From contig CM067564.1 in assembly GCA_034336665.1 (NCBI GenBank), forward strand, positions 44,514,951-44,578,950: a stretch of DNA of 64,000 bases. Direction: 5' to 3'. Origin of the DNA: Luscinia megarhynchos. Lineage: Eukaryota; Chordata; Aves; Passeriformes; Turdidae. Shown here piece after piece: positions 11,059 to 22,735 of this stretch. The notes below the pieces were generated by a model. The model was not told the DNA's origin. It did no database searches and saw only the letters and a list, made by a program, of their open reading frames with translations. The translations under genes and the position numbers were made by a program. Every line of letters begins with the position of its first letter. Positions within the stretch are counted from its first letter, which is position 1.

Positions 11059-14000
11059 CAAACCACAGCTGTGACTCCATGAAAAACCCTCAGCCAGCTG
11101 TTTCCCCATCCCAGACCTCTCCTGAGCTGCCTTCAAAGCATCCTGGCCACGAAGGGCTGGCATTGCTCTGAGGCACTTGGAGATGGAGCCAGTTTCAGCA
11201 TTCAGAGTGCCACCCCAGCAGGATGCAGACAGAGAGGCAGACAGCCAGGGCAGCACAGGTCAGGAGGGGGCTGGTCCCTTGTGCCTCTGAGACCTCTGAT
11301 GCTCTCTCCCCAAAGAGCAGGGCCACAAATGAAACCAGAGTGGGAGTTTTCACAGACTCCTGCTTTAAAGTATCTCCCAAACAAGGATTGAAACGATAAA
11401 AATAACGACATAGAAAGAAAGAATATGTGTGTAGGAGCTGCAACAAGAAGCATGAAAAATAAAGGAGGAGACAGCAAAAAGTTTCCCCAGTGCAGCTGCC
11501 TGAGCTGGTGTTAGTGCTTTGGGGGGCTTGGAATATCTGCTTTGCACATATAGAAACACACAGCCCTATAAGCAGTGATAGGATTTTGTAATTAAAGGTG
11601 CCCCACAGCAAGGCTGTTCTCCACAGAATAATACCATAATCTTTACAAATGCCTTAGCTTCCTTGAAAAGATGCAGCTAAGTCAAAGACGGAGACATAGG
11701 GAAGAAAAAAAATAATAGCACCAAAGGCACTCAGGATGCAATAAAACAGAGGATTAGATCTACATTACTTTCATTACATTATATTGTATTTTTATTATTA
11801 GGTCCACAGTTATCATTTAATCTTATAGCTGCTGTGTCTGATAGAGTGGAACAAAAACAAATGGAATTCATCCCCCACACAGACACCAAGGAATTGGAGA
11901 TTAAGGAAAGATTAACATCACGTGTAAATGAATGAAAAATGTAAATGGGAAAAGAAAAAGGGAAGAAAATGAGGGGTGTTGGGGCTGGGGAGGGCGGGGA
12001 AGCCACCCTGGTGTGAGGTTAACTCTCCTTTATCTCTGCCCACTTCCCTGTGCAGGAGGGAGAGCCAGGGACCTCGGCCCCTCCTGGGCACTCAGGACCT
12101 GAACTAAAGGAGTGAACTGAACTTGCACTGAGGCTCCATCCCCTTGTGATGGAACCAGGCCCTGCAGAGCAGGACTGAAGCACCAGGCAGATCTGAGCAC
12201 CCTGGGGCTGGTACTGGTGGTGTGACAAAACCAGGGGTCGCCTCTCTTCGCCCTTACCTGGTTTACAGCGGGATTAATTTTAACTTGGGAGGCTTAAATC
12301 TCATTTTCTCTCCTTTTTCCCTTCTGGCAGGAGCCAGCAAGGTCTTTCCTCGAGCAATGACCAGGCAGCAGCTCTGCTGCTCCATCCTCCAGCTCCCAGT
12401 GCGTGGGGCTCAGCACAACCAGCCCCCACTCTCCTGCAGGATTAATTTCTGGAGGAGAGAAATGGCTGGCACAATCCAGGTACTTCCTGGCAGCAATCCT
12501 ATTTACTGAGAACATTCACAAAGGATTTACAAACCTAAAGGGGGATTTAAAGGGAATTTGGGCACCTAACCCTGAAACAGCCAACCTGAAAATCCCCACT
12601 CATCCATCACCTGATCCCTGAGGTTCCTGAGCCACACAGGCACCATTTTTTTCCCTGTACTGGCATGTCCAGAAGATCTTTGGTCATGGCAAAGCTGGGC
12701 AGAAATCCCCCTTAACCAGAAATCCCCCTGCTCTTTAGTTTACCTATCCCCACCATCCCTTTATCCCTCAGCAGTTCCCAGACTGCTGAGGCTCTCTACA
12801 GCCAAAAAGGCAGAGCTGCTGCTGGTTTATTTTAAAATGCAGCAGCTCCTTCTTCCCTCCATCCATAAAATAGCTTGGGAGAGTCTCTTGGGTTGTGGAG
12901 GCCCAAATCTTGTTTTTTCCTCCACCTGAATCAAACTCTTCTCTCCTGTTGCACACAGAGTATGAATGAAGATGATTTGTTAAAGTGGAGGATTTTCCCC
13001 ATTTTTCCACAGCAATGAGGGGCAGCCTCCTGCCTCATCCTGAGTCCCCTAAAGCTGATGTTTGTGAGAGTTTAAGGTGTCCTTTTGGGACATGACAGAG
13101 GGGGACATAAATATTGTCAGGCAAATGTAGAACACAAGCTAAGTAGAACACAAGGAAAATTACCTATGGGACCAGGAAGGAGGGAGAAAATGGTGAGAAG
13201 AGAGGGATGAATTTATCCATGAGGGAGGAGGAAGAAACCTCAGCTTAAGGTGTGAGGAGTAAACTACCACATTTCCCTGCTTTGACTGCAGAAGGAGTTG
13301 AGAAAAAATAGATATTTAACCTCTGGAAAACCAAACTGAGAATGTGTTCTCAGGTCACACAGCCCACCTGCTGGCTGGGCCATGGCTTTGGGAGTAGATT
13401 CTGTCTTCCCAGTTCTGGCACTGTAAAATGTTTGAATTGCTGTTTTCAGCTTGTTTGAAATCAGGGTGATGATCATGCCTTACCTGTGCCTACAAACTTC
13501 TCTGTCCCAGGCCTGCTTGGTGCTGGCCACTGACCCTTTTCAGATTAGTGGTGCAGCCAGCTCCAGCTGCTCCTGCCTGGAAGCACAACCTGATGGAGAT
13601 TTTAAATTTAATTGAGATTTCTCTGCACATTCCTTCTCCATGGCCAAGTTACCTCTCAGCACTTTGTAATCCATGCTTCCCAGAGCAATCTGAACTTCAT
13701 CTGAAGCCACACCAACAGGAAGACTTTATTTTTCCCTTCCATTAGTTGTGCAATTCTTTACATTGCCCACACACACGTGACTGCCCTGTGTGTGGAGCTG
13801 CAATCAGCAAGGACAGAGCAAGGAAAATTAATAGTCACATAAGTAAAATGCTAATGACACTGATATTCCTGCAACTGAATTATTCTGGTGGGTTGTAGGA
13901 TAATCACAGAAGATCCTGAAAGTTCATACCAGGCGCAGGTTTGTCCCTTCCTTGTGACCTATTATTTTTCCTTTCAATGGAAAACCCCCAACCCTCAAAG

Positions 14001-14640
14001 CCTTCAGACATCCAGTGTTGGAGGAAGTCAAAACCAATTCCATTCAGCATGAATAGCATAAAGCTTTAAGTAACCAGACTGGAAAATCAGTTATGTCCCC
14101 TATTTATTCTCTGTCTTTCAGCAGTGCCCAGGGTTGCTTGCAGGATCTGAATCCCATTGGATCACGCTCAAACACTAAGATGTGTTCAATAACATGGCAA
14201 ATATTTTCATCTAACATATAAAATACCTAGCAGGGAGCTAAAAGGGAAGGACAACACGCAGTCAGGCAAGGTGACATAGTTTCTTCAATTCCTCAGCAAG
14301 CTGAGAACCAGAAAACTTTAGAGCAGTTGGCCACTGCATGGGGTAAAGAAGGATGTGTGAAGTTTTAGCTCGCTTGAAGTCATCTGAAAGTTCAGTGAGG
14401 ATCTGGTCAAAACCCCACAGAAATCAGCAAGAGCCTTTGGACAGGTTTCCATCCCCTGAAGGATTGTGCAGCAATTCGAGGCTGCAAGTTCCAACTACAG
14501 AGAGCTGCAAATCACAGGGCATCAAAGTTTGGGAAGCCTCTGAACGTCCCTCCCTGCAGCAATTACTTCTCTGCCAGCTTTTGTGCTGGGGGGAGGTATC
14601 AGCCACCTGAAGTTCTGTTTGCAAACACGTTTTTCTGTGT
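11059..14640. other. intergenic or intronic DNA, no gene recognised
   Basis: Apart from the G-quadruplex motif at 11973-11999, this 3.6-kb stretch holds no named repeat. Near 12310-12335 a pyrimidine-rich run ends in CAG like a splice acceptor, but the following frame has no recognisable domain and no matching donor. A short direct repeat 'agaaatccccct' occurs twice near 12704-12730. Confidence 0.5.
11973..11999 (+). other. G-quadruplex-type motif
   Basis: Five runs of three or four G separated by loops of 4, 2, 1 and 1 bases. This meets the standard G3+N1-7 pattern. Folding in vivo is not shown by sequence. Confidence 0.7.
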
Positions 14641-14760
14641 GAATTTCCAGGAGCCAGGCAGGAATATAAAAGCAGCAGCCCAGGAAGCAAGCACTGCTCG
14701 CTGCTGAATTTAAATTCCTGCAGAGCAGGAGGATGGGGTTTGGAAGGAGCTGTGAGTCCC
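14641..14760 (+). promoter_or_regulatory. TATA-box-like core promoter candidate
   Basis: TATAAAAG lies at 14665-14672 in a GC-rich setting (GGCAGGAA upstream, AGCAGCAGCC downstream). A start about 25 to 35 bases on would fall near 14695-14705. An ATG at 14733 is followed after six codons by GTGAGT, a donor-like hexamer. I found no downstream exon that would complete a gene, so this may be chance. Confidence 0.25.
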
Positions 14761-16149
14761 TGCAGGTGTGGTGGGATGGGAAATAGAGGGGTGAAAATAG
14801 CCCTGGGGGAGAACCAAGAGTGAGGAGGTAAAAACACCACCAGGAGCATCACAAATGGTCCAGGAAAGTTCTCAGGGTGGTGACAACTCTTCACAACCCT
14901 CCCCTGATTGTGCTGAAGGGACTGGAATCTGTCAGTCCTTGGATGCAGAGGGATGTTGGCAGGACCAGAGAAGAAGGGCAGATACTGGAGACCTTCCTTA
15001 TATAACAGTTTTAATGTTATTATAACTGAGTTTCATCCATCTCAGCATGGATTATAAGTGTGAGTTAATTAACTTTCACATTACACTTAGATGGGCTAAT
15101 AATAGCATTTTTGGCATGGGGTCTGCTCTGTTTCAGACACAACAAAACTCTGAGTGTAATACCAGGACCATTTCAGATAATTTTTGAAGGAATTTGATGG
15201 CAAGTGACCCAAAAAATCCCCCAACAACTGAATTCCACGGTGCAGTTTTGGTGTGGGAAAAGAGGAAGCTGCAGCTGAAGGAGAGAACAAGACCATGTAA
15301 GTCCCAGGAGATATGAATATTTATTGGAGAAAAAATGCAACAGCATGTGACCTAGGGAGAGCTGAAATTTTCAGTCTTTTTTTTTTTTTTTAATTTCAGA
15401 AAGGGAAGAAAAAAAAAATACAGGGGGGAAAAATGCTAAAAATCTAAAGGTGAAAGGTAACTTCTTCCAGGAAATATCAGTGGTAGTAACTCACTTTATT
15501 AAAGAAGTGAAGGAATAGAAACAGCAAAATAGAAACAGGCTTGACAAAGTGGGCAACAAATGTGAAATAATGCTGCTTCGTTGGTAAACAGGCTCAGTAG
15601 AAATGAAATAAACATTGGTTCTTGCTGAAAGAGTCCATCAAATCCATATCAGCAAACCTCAGTGTCACAGGGAAAAAAACAAGGCAGGAGAACAACATGG
15701 TTGTACCAGGACTGCTTTAAAAGCCTGAATATTTGGGCAAGGAAAAACAAAAATTGCACAGAAGGTGGGAAGAAGGCTGAAAATTTAATGAAAAAATAAA
15801 GGAAAAGTGCAACTATGGAGAAATAAAACCTAGAAGTTTAATGTATAGAGTGAATAAAAGTGAGTTAACAACAACAAAAGATCTGGAAATCATTCAAAAT
15901 AAGGAGAGGAAAAAAGAGCAAGTCTGGTGTTTCATTGGGAAGGAAAATATACATCCTGTGGTGCAGAGATGGCATGAAGTAGACCATGTCTTCACAAAGT
16001 TGGTAAGACATTTCTATCTTGTAAAAAGAAAAAAGAAAGGTTAATTGTGGTCTGACAGATAATACAATTAATTATAAAACTGATGGAGAAGAAAGCCCTG
16101 TGAGAGAAACAGAAGTGATGTGGAGGTAACACAGATGGATCTGAGCCAG
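14761..16149. other. intergenic or intronic DNA, A-rich in its second half
   Basis: A T run at 15377-15391 is followed by an A-rich stretch (about 15390-16080) of weak complexity. No exon or named element recognised. Confidence 0.5.
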
Positions 16150-16400
16150 CAGGACCTCGTGGAAGCATCTGGAATGTTTAAGGATGTGGCTCTGAGCAGT
16201 TTATTCCTTTTGCTCAATAATTCAGGGATGGCAGGTGAGGTCCCAGAGGACAGGAGAGCAGGGAGCATGACAAGTGTCTTAGAAGGGAAAGAGAAAAGCA
16301 AAAGGTTGGGCAGCCTAATCCCAGGGCCTAGGATGATCCTGGAGGAAATTTCTAAATTATTATTGGGGGTTACATCAAGACTGTGCCCCACATCTCTATG
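16150..16400 (+). mobile_element. CR1 LINE ORF2 (reverse transcriptase) remnant
   Basis: The plus-strand frame keeps a decayed version of the CR1 ORF2 stretch leading into the reverse transcriptase core. 'GEVPEDRRAGSMTSV' lines up with the family's GEVPEDWRxANVTPI segment, and a later 'PGPRMILEEISKLL' lines up with its PGKIMEQILLEAI segment. The frame between has drifted: the usual PxNYRPVSL block is unrecognisable. The product would have been the L1-like reverse transcriptase/endonuclease polyprotein of CR1; this copy is dead. It may belong to the same insertion as the 3' end at 16738-16940, with an internal deletion. Confidence 0.6.
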
Positions 16401-16737
16401 ATTTATAGTGTGATATGAACTGATTTATAAATAATATTTAGCATGCAACCTACAGGCACCATGAAGAAAGCTTTATAGCACAGCTCTCCCCTGGATCAGG
16501 GAAAGCAGGAGGGGATGGACAACACCTGAAATCCCATCCTGAAGGATTTTTTGGCACCTTCAATAGAGTGAGGTTTGTGTGAAGTCATGGTCCAGCAGGG
16601 AACTGTTGTTAAATGCCAGGCTCAATGAGAAAACTGCTTATTGTGCATCAGAAGGGGATCCCACTTCTCGTGGGATCAGGTCTTATGTGGGATTCAAATG
16701 TTCAATATTTCCTGATGATTTCCTCAGGAAACATTCA

Positions 16738-16940
16738 GAGGTTTAGGTTGGTGAGTAGGGAAAATTTCTTCACTGAAAGTGTGCTCAGGCTGCCCAGGGG
16801 AGTGGTGGAGTCACCAATCTTTGGAAGTGCTGAAAAGATGTGTGGATATGATATTTGGAAATGATATGGTTTAGCAGTGCTGGGCTAATGGTTAGACTTG
16901 ATGATTTCAAAGATATTTTCCAATCTCAACAATCCTATGA
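16738..16940 (+). mobile_element. CR1 LINE 3' end fragment
   Basis: 'agggaaaatttcttcactgaaag', 'gctgcccaggggagtggtgg', 'ggaagtgctgaaaag...gtggatatg', then 'gacttgatgatttcaaag...ttttccaatctcaa' and 'atcctatga' follow the 3' UTR of a CR1 subfamily with a J/X-like tail. Sense strand is plus, the same as the ORF2 remnant ~340 bases upstream. Confidence 0.85.
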
Positions 16941-17519
16941 CTTCATCTACAAAAATAAATCTTTTCCCTTCAAAATGTTTTCCCATCTCACCAGTCTGCC
17001 TCAACACCCACACACTGAGATATTTTGACCTTCCACACTCCAAGGAGCAAACCCAGCTCTGCATAAGAGGCAGCAACAAGTTCAAGGGTCGCATGAACAT
17101 TCTGCCTGAGATCCCATAACTGATGTCACTCATGATGTTGTCAGGTGCAGGCTTCTATTTTCACAGCAATATAGATTGCCACAGACATCACTTTTCCCTG
17201 CTCTTATGGCCCAGAAGAGATCTCAAGAGGAAAAAGGGAGTGGGGAGAAGAGAGAGGTTTGGAATTATGATGTAAAATACCCATTTTTTTAGGTCATCTT
17301 GACAAGTGGATGGATTTATCTTGTCTCTAAGTCCTGTTGGCAGGATTACAGAAGGAACAGAATTCCTGTCCCCTGGTTCCAGCAGACACAAAACTCACCT
17401 GTCCTTTTTACTCTCTTACACCAGGGAATAATTCCAACAGATCAACACAATGCATCCTTTCACAAGTCAGCTTCTGCAAGCCCTCTTTGTTTTATTGATT
17501 TAATACATTCCTGTTACGT
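16941..17519. other. intergenic or intronic DNA, nothing recognised
   Basis: No exon or repeat family recognised. Confidence 0.55.
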
Positions 17520-17686
17520 CACAGAGTCATAGAATCATGGAATGGTTTGGACATGAAGTAACGTTAAAGATCATCTAATTCCACCCTGCCATGGGCAGGG
17601 ACACCTTCCACTATCCCAGGGTGCTCAAAACTCCATCCAACCTGGCCTTGAACTTCCAGGGATGAGGAGTCCACAACATCTCTTGG
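17520..17686 (-). mobile_element. CR1 LINE fragment, 3' part, split by an LTR
   Basis: The plus strand reads 'cagagtcatagaatcatgg', 'ccatgggcagggacacc', 'ccatccaacctggccttgaa', which is reverse-complement CR1. The element breaks off at 'ccacaacatctcttgg' exactly where the LTR begins and resumes at 18339. Confidence 0.93.
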
Positions 17687-18338
17687 TGTCCTGGTTTGGA
17701 GGACAGGTGTCTGCTAATAAAGGCAGGAGCCTCTCCTGAAATGGAGAATGTAAACCACCTCCTGCCAATTTATTATTATAATTTTGAAATTAAGGGGCTC
17801 TCAGGAAAAGACATGGAAATAGCAATAAGAGTTCTTTACTAGAAAAATTAAAATAGAAATGCAGTATTACACAGAACAATCCCAAACCCTGCCAGAGTCA
17901 GAATCCAAGCTGACACCCGTCAGTCAGTCAGGGTGTTGGCAGCAGTCCCATTCAATGGTGGCTGCATCCTCCTGCAGTGGCAGATGTGGTTCAGCTGGAG
18001 CAGTGCTCCTGGAGAAGGTGCAGTTTCCTCTGAAGGTGCAGGGATGATGTGGAAGGGTCTGGTTTTCCTCTGGAATGCAGTGGAAAGAAGGTGCCTTGGT
18101 GTCCCAAATCTCAGTTTTTCTCTGGGTAGGAAAGGTTTGGCTCCTGCCCTGGCTGGAGCATCTCCCAGTGGGATGATGGAATTTGATCAGTCATGCCCTG
18201 GGACTCCATGGCCATGAACAGGAGATATCTCCTGGAGGGAGGATGGGCTGTGGGAAGGATAAAGATGATTGCCCAGCTGGTTTGAGATGGTGATAGAATA
18301 CACACTGCTGGTCACATCCTGTGTAGCAGCCCAAGACA
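17687..18338 (-). mobile_element. solo LTR nested in CR1, short subtype (family A)
   Basis: This is a 652-bp element, TGTCCTGG...CCCAAGACA on the plus strand. It is flanked by CTTGG (17682-17686) and CTGGG (18339-18343), a 5-bp target duplication with one later change. The uninterrupted CR1 would read ...TCTCTGGGTGACCTG, close to the CR1 consensus, which proves the insertion point. It is nearly the reverse complement of 10408-11053, and both lack a ~70-bp block present at 29100-29819. The inferred sense strand is minus. No internal retroviral sequence remains. The 94-codon plus-strand frame within it is an LTR shadow. Confidence 0.95.
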
Positions 18339-18450
18339 CTGGGTGACCTGTTCCAGTGCCTCACTATCTTTATAGTAAATATATTCTCCCTAACATCTAA
18401 TCTAAACCTACCCTCCATCAGCTGAAATTAACCCTGAGTTGTCTCTTCTC
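18339..18450 (-). mobile_element. CR1 LINE fragment, continuation after the nested LTR
   Basis: 'gacctgttccagtgcctcac', 'taacatctaatctaaacctaccctc' continues the CR1 copy interrupted at 17686. The boundary on the right fades out in decayed sequence near 18450. Confidence 0.9.
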
Positions 18451-21400
18451 CTGGAGATGCCCCCAGCAAAGCAAACCCCCTTCACCCACACTCCTGTCAC
18501 CCTAAAGCAGACCCTGGCCCAAAAGAACCAGGATTTATGGTTGGCTCCAGTGTCTCTGAAAAAGTCTGAGGGCAACTGGCTCAGCTTTCACTGGCTGCTC
18601 TTAATCATCCAAATCCCATCTGGAGTGACAGTGTGCTCCTGCTTCCCTCACAGTTTAAAAGGTCCCTGTAATCTCCAGGAATAGCAGCAATAGTTGTTGG
18701 CTTCTGCTGATAACCCAGCCATGTATTATTTTCTCCCAACACCAGTAAGGTTTGTTTGGTTTCGCTCGTAAAGGATTCTTTAATCTTTGTTTTGACCTTA
18801 AAAGACCTGCCAGTGTTAGCCCATGAAATCAGCTTAACAACTTTCCCATCCTTTCGCTCCTGCTTTATGGAAATAATTTCCCCATTGGTTCCACTTTCCT
18901 CCTTCATCCCCTCAATTTTGTATTTTTGTTGTTGTTGTTACTGGTTATTTCTCTTTCTCACCCTGGTCCCCTGCAATTCCAGTTCCCTGCAGAGAAATTG
19001 CAGATTGCAGTAATAATTAGTTGGTGGTGTTATCTGCTTCTGTCCCTCTAATAGCTCTCAGAATAAAGCTGTCACCCAGCACTGACCGTCTCATGTAAGC
19101 AGAATAATACAAAAATAACCTTCCTCACCACTGCCAGAGGTTTTCTTACTTAGTTGCCTTAATTGTGTTTGTTAATCAGAAAACACAATTAATTTCCCTG
19201 TTTCTGCATTCACAGGTTCTTTCTTTTTTTTTTTTTGTCCCTTCCAAGAAGAGTTTAAGATTGTGATCCTATTTATTTGGTTATTTCCTACCACTTTTCT
19301 ACTAAAGATACCATCATCAATCTGGGGGCGGGAAACTCCATGATTTTGTTTGAGTGATTTTTTCTGCCAAGTTTCACCAGTTATCCTGGTTTCATTCTGA
19401 CTGCGACTTACACCTACTTTGAAATCTGTGTGAGATTGCACCATTTTAAAAATCATGCCTTGGAATCTGTTCTCAGTCCATCACTCACATCTCCCCGTGT
19501 CACTGACCCTGACTGGTGACATCCCCTGAGCTCTCCACACCACACTCCTGCAGTGACCAGGATTTTCAAGCAGCTGCTGATTCCACTGGGAAGCAATTTG
19601 AGGAAATTCTGGGTCTTTTGAGTGCAAAATAGGCTGCTGTGAGGACAAAATGGGCTTCCTGTGGATGCTAGGTAATAAAAGGTTCTGTGAGCATCAATCC
19701 TTCCAGGAGAGGTGACTTGAAAGCCAAACCAGCACTCAGAGTTGTGTCTGCTTGGAGGAAATTCGGGTCAAGTGTTGGAAACACAGGAGCAAATCCTACT
19801 GTGAGCAAGGGAAGTGTCAAAGTATCACTACAGAAGAGCCATGGAGATGGTCCATGAGCATCCCAGCAAAAAAAAAGGAGCCAAAAATTCTCTGCTGCCA
19901 GACCATCCTGGAGGGAAAAACTCAGAGGAATTGAGCAGTTCCTCATCACACCCAGAGTGGTGGGAGCACATTCCAGGGGTATCCACAAAGTCTTTGCTCA
20001 AAAATCACTCCAGCAGAGATTGATGCTTGGAAAACACCTAAATGCAGGGACATTCTGGGAGCAGGACTCTGGGAATTTCTTCCTTTAAAATAGCTGGGCT
20101 GCACAGCTCAGCTGTCAAATGTATTCCAGGAAACCACTTCTGAACAATCCACTGAGTGAAACATCAGCAGGGATTGCTTCAAATTCAAAGTAGCTGCAAT
20201 CAACTGATAGGCAAATTATTATTCTGTGCCACAATTATCCACCTGGTTTCTGTTACAACCCCTAACAGCTTTAAAAGTCAACATCCCTCTTTCCTGGTGC
20301 TAAGCCTGGTAGGAAAGAAATATCAGGGAGTAGAGAAAATGGACTGAAAAAGAAAATAGGAACTATTTGAGCAGGGACAGAACATCTGTTGGGGCAGTGT
20401 GTTGTGTGTACTGCAGGGCAGCAGCATTCTAGAATGATGCTTGAAAGCTGTCACAGACCACAGGATAAATTTCTGAAAGATATGGGATGAAATCCTTGGA
20501 ATAAAGTTGAGACAGCATGTGACAGCTTTCAGCAAAACTGTGCTCCTCCCCAAAAAAATGTGGGGTGATTGGAGAGTCTGGAAAGGCCACAAAAGGGCCC
20601 AGAAAATAAATCCTGCTGGGAAAGTTCAGTGCTGCTCAGCAGAAAGGAGGCAGGACTGAGAGGTGGTTTGAGTTTGGTCTTCAACAGGTAAAAAATCCTT
20701 CATTATAAAGCAATACTGCTCCTGTGCCTGCTGGTGATGGGGATCTCCATGGAGGACACAATAAGGAGCTTAAATGGCAAAGAGAGACATGCAGGGCAGA
20801 AATTGGGAGAATATTTAATGCTCAAGAAAATGCCTTTGACAGGTGTAGAGATCTCCTCGTTGAGGGTTTATGAGGTACAAAAACCAGGATAGGATGGGCT
20901 CTGTCCTGGGACAGAGGAATAGACAAAATGAAAAAACTCTACTTTTTTTTTTTGGTTGTCTTCAGGCTTCTACTGGCCCATAACCTACATCAGGTGACAT
21001 CAGATCCAGATCAGCTTGTGGCAGACAGTGAACAAGCACAAAGATTTCAGAGTCACAGCACAGTGCAAGAGTCCAAAAGGCTGGAACCATTGAACTGATG
21101 GAGCAGTAAAATCCAAGAAGTAGCTGTGTAAAGCTCCTGTCTCTTCCCAAACATTTTGCAAGACGTTTCCTCAGATCAGCAACAGCCTTTCCCAGAGTCC
21201 TGTGAGAGGGAAACCAAATCCATAGTTAAGGATGATGCTTGCCTGTATCCAAAGGTTGTCACCCTGTGATAATTGTCCCAGTTTCTCCTGGAAGCCATCC
21301 TAACCCACCTTCCCTGCTCATTATTTTCCAGCCTCACAGTCTCAGGGCAAAGATAACATCCCGGAAATCAGCTTCAGGTTGTAATTACAATATATATTGG

Positions 21401-22519
21401 TTTACAAATTCAATTGTTTAGCAGGGCAGGCTGCAGTCAAAATTCATGGAAAGAGGAGGAAAAGAATCAGATTAGAAATCAAGTGGAACAAAAGAGGCTT
21501 GGAATGAGAACATGAGGGAAAAAGAGGATGTCAGCACAGAAACAGACATACCACGCATTGGTCATTTAATACTAAGGTCAAATTTAGTCTGGACTACACT
21601 TCTCTGACTGTGAAAACTGAGTGGGTATTTAAAAGTTGGTTTAAACAAATTAAAAATTAAAAAGAAATGTCAAACAAAAGATTACAGGATTAAGAGACAT
21701 CATTTTCCCCATAGAACTAAGGGACAAGGCTTTTATTCCTAGCAGCTTAATCTGGAGATCAGAGCAGCACAGGGACTGAAAAAAAATATAGGGCCAAGCA
21801 TAGAGTACCAGTGAAAAGAGATGGTCTTGTAGAAAAGCAGCCTAGATTTTGCTGGATTTATTTTTTTTTAATGGTTTTTTTTTAGAGCTGGGCTGGGATC
21901 ATCTAAATTGAATGGACATCTGCCTTCTCTTCTGGGCAGTGAGTAACTCAGCAGACGAGTCAATCTGAGGTAGATGCCCTGGCTGGCTGACCAGCCTCAG
22001 TCCCCTGATGAGGAAGCACAAATTGCTATTAAAGGTAACATGATCAGGCTCGCAGGCTGGGTGCATCTGTAACAGCTGGATTTTGGCAGCTGGCTTGTTA
22101 AACCACTCCAAATGCAGAGGGAGAAGTGCTAGTGAGCAGCTGCATCCACTGGAAGATGCTGTGCACAGCCACAGGAAGCTCTGGCAAACAGCTGGAGCAC
22201 GCCAGATTTCCCATTTTTGTGTCTGGTTGATGAGGTGGTTTGTACCAGTCCTGTCCTCCTGCTCAGCAGTCAGTTTGACAGACAGAAAAACCCATCTTCA
22301 TCTTTTCAGCCCCATCACCTCCCTGCACTGGAGCTGTCACCATTTCTTGTGTCTGTGCCACAGAGCAGGCTTGAGAACAGGGTGGTAATGCCAACACACC
22401 TGGGGAGGGATGGTGAGGCACAGATTTAATTCTTCTCTTCTTAAGGACCTGTGGAAGAAGGTTTGAGCTAAATGGTTAAAATTTGCCATTTGCAAACTGC
22501 TGGAGGATGGAGGAAACTC
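18451..22519. other. intergenic or intronic DNA, no gene recognised
   Basis: A 4-kb stretch with no named repeat. It contains a (GTT)n run near 18925-18945, an E2F-like GGCGGGAAA at about 19326-19334, T and A runs near 19214 and 20943, and a stem-loop at 20439-20533. No exon could be supported. Confidence 0.5.
20439..20533. repeat. inverted repeat, potential long-loop hairpin
   Basis: GCTTGAAAGCTGTCAC (20439-20454) and GTGACAGCTTTCAGC (20519-20533) are reverse complements apart from one extra base. They enclose a 64-base loop. Function unknown. Confidence 0.7.
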
Positions 22520-22735
22520 TGGAGATCAGCTGGCCAAATGTTCAAGTAGGAGCAGTTCAGCCAAGTTCAGGGCTGTGTCCAGTTGGGTTTTGAATATTTC
22601 CATGGATGTCCCCAACCTCTCCAGGCAGCCCATGGCAGTGTTGGATCACCCTCTTAGTAAAAAAACAAATGTTTTCTTTTTATGTTTAAACAGAATTTCC
22701 TGTGTCTCATGGGAGCTTGACCATTCCCCAAAGTC
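22520..22735 (-). mobile_element. CR1 LINE fragment
   Basis: The plus strand reads 'gtccagttgggttttgaatatttcca', 'caacctctccaggcagccca', 'gatcaccctcttagtaaa' and 'cagaatttcctgtgtctcatgg', a diverged reverse-complement CR1. It lacks the extreme 3' end. Confidence 0.82.

Noticed and set aside
12222..12509. Possible exon after a pyrimidine-rich run ending in CAG near 12333.
   Set aside because: No matching donor or partner exon and no protein similarity recognised.
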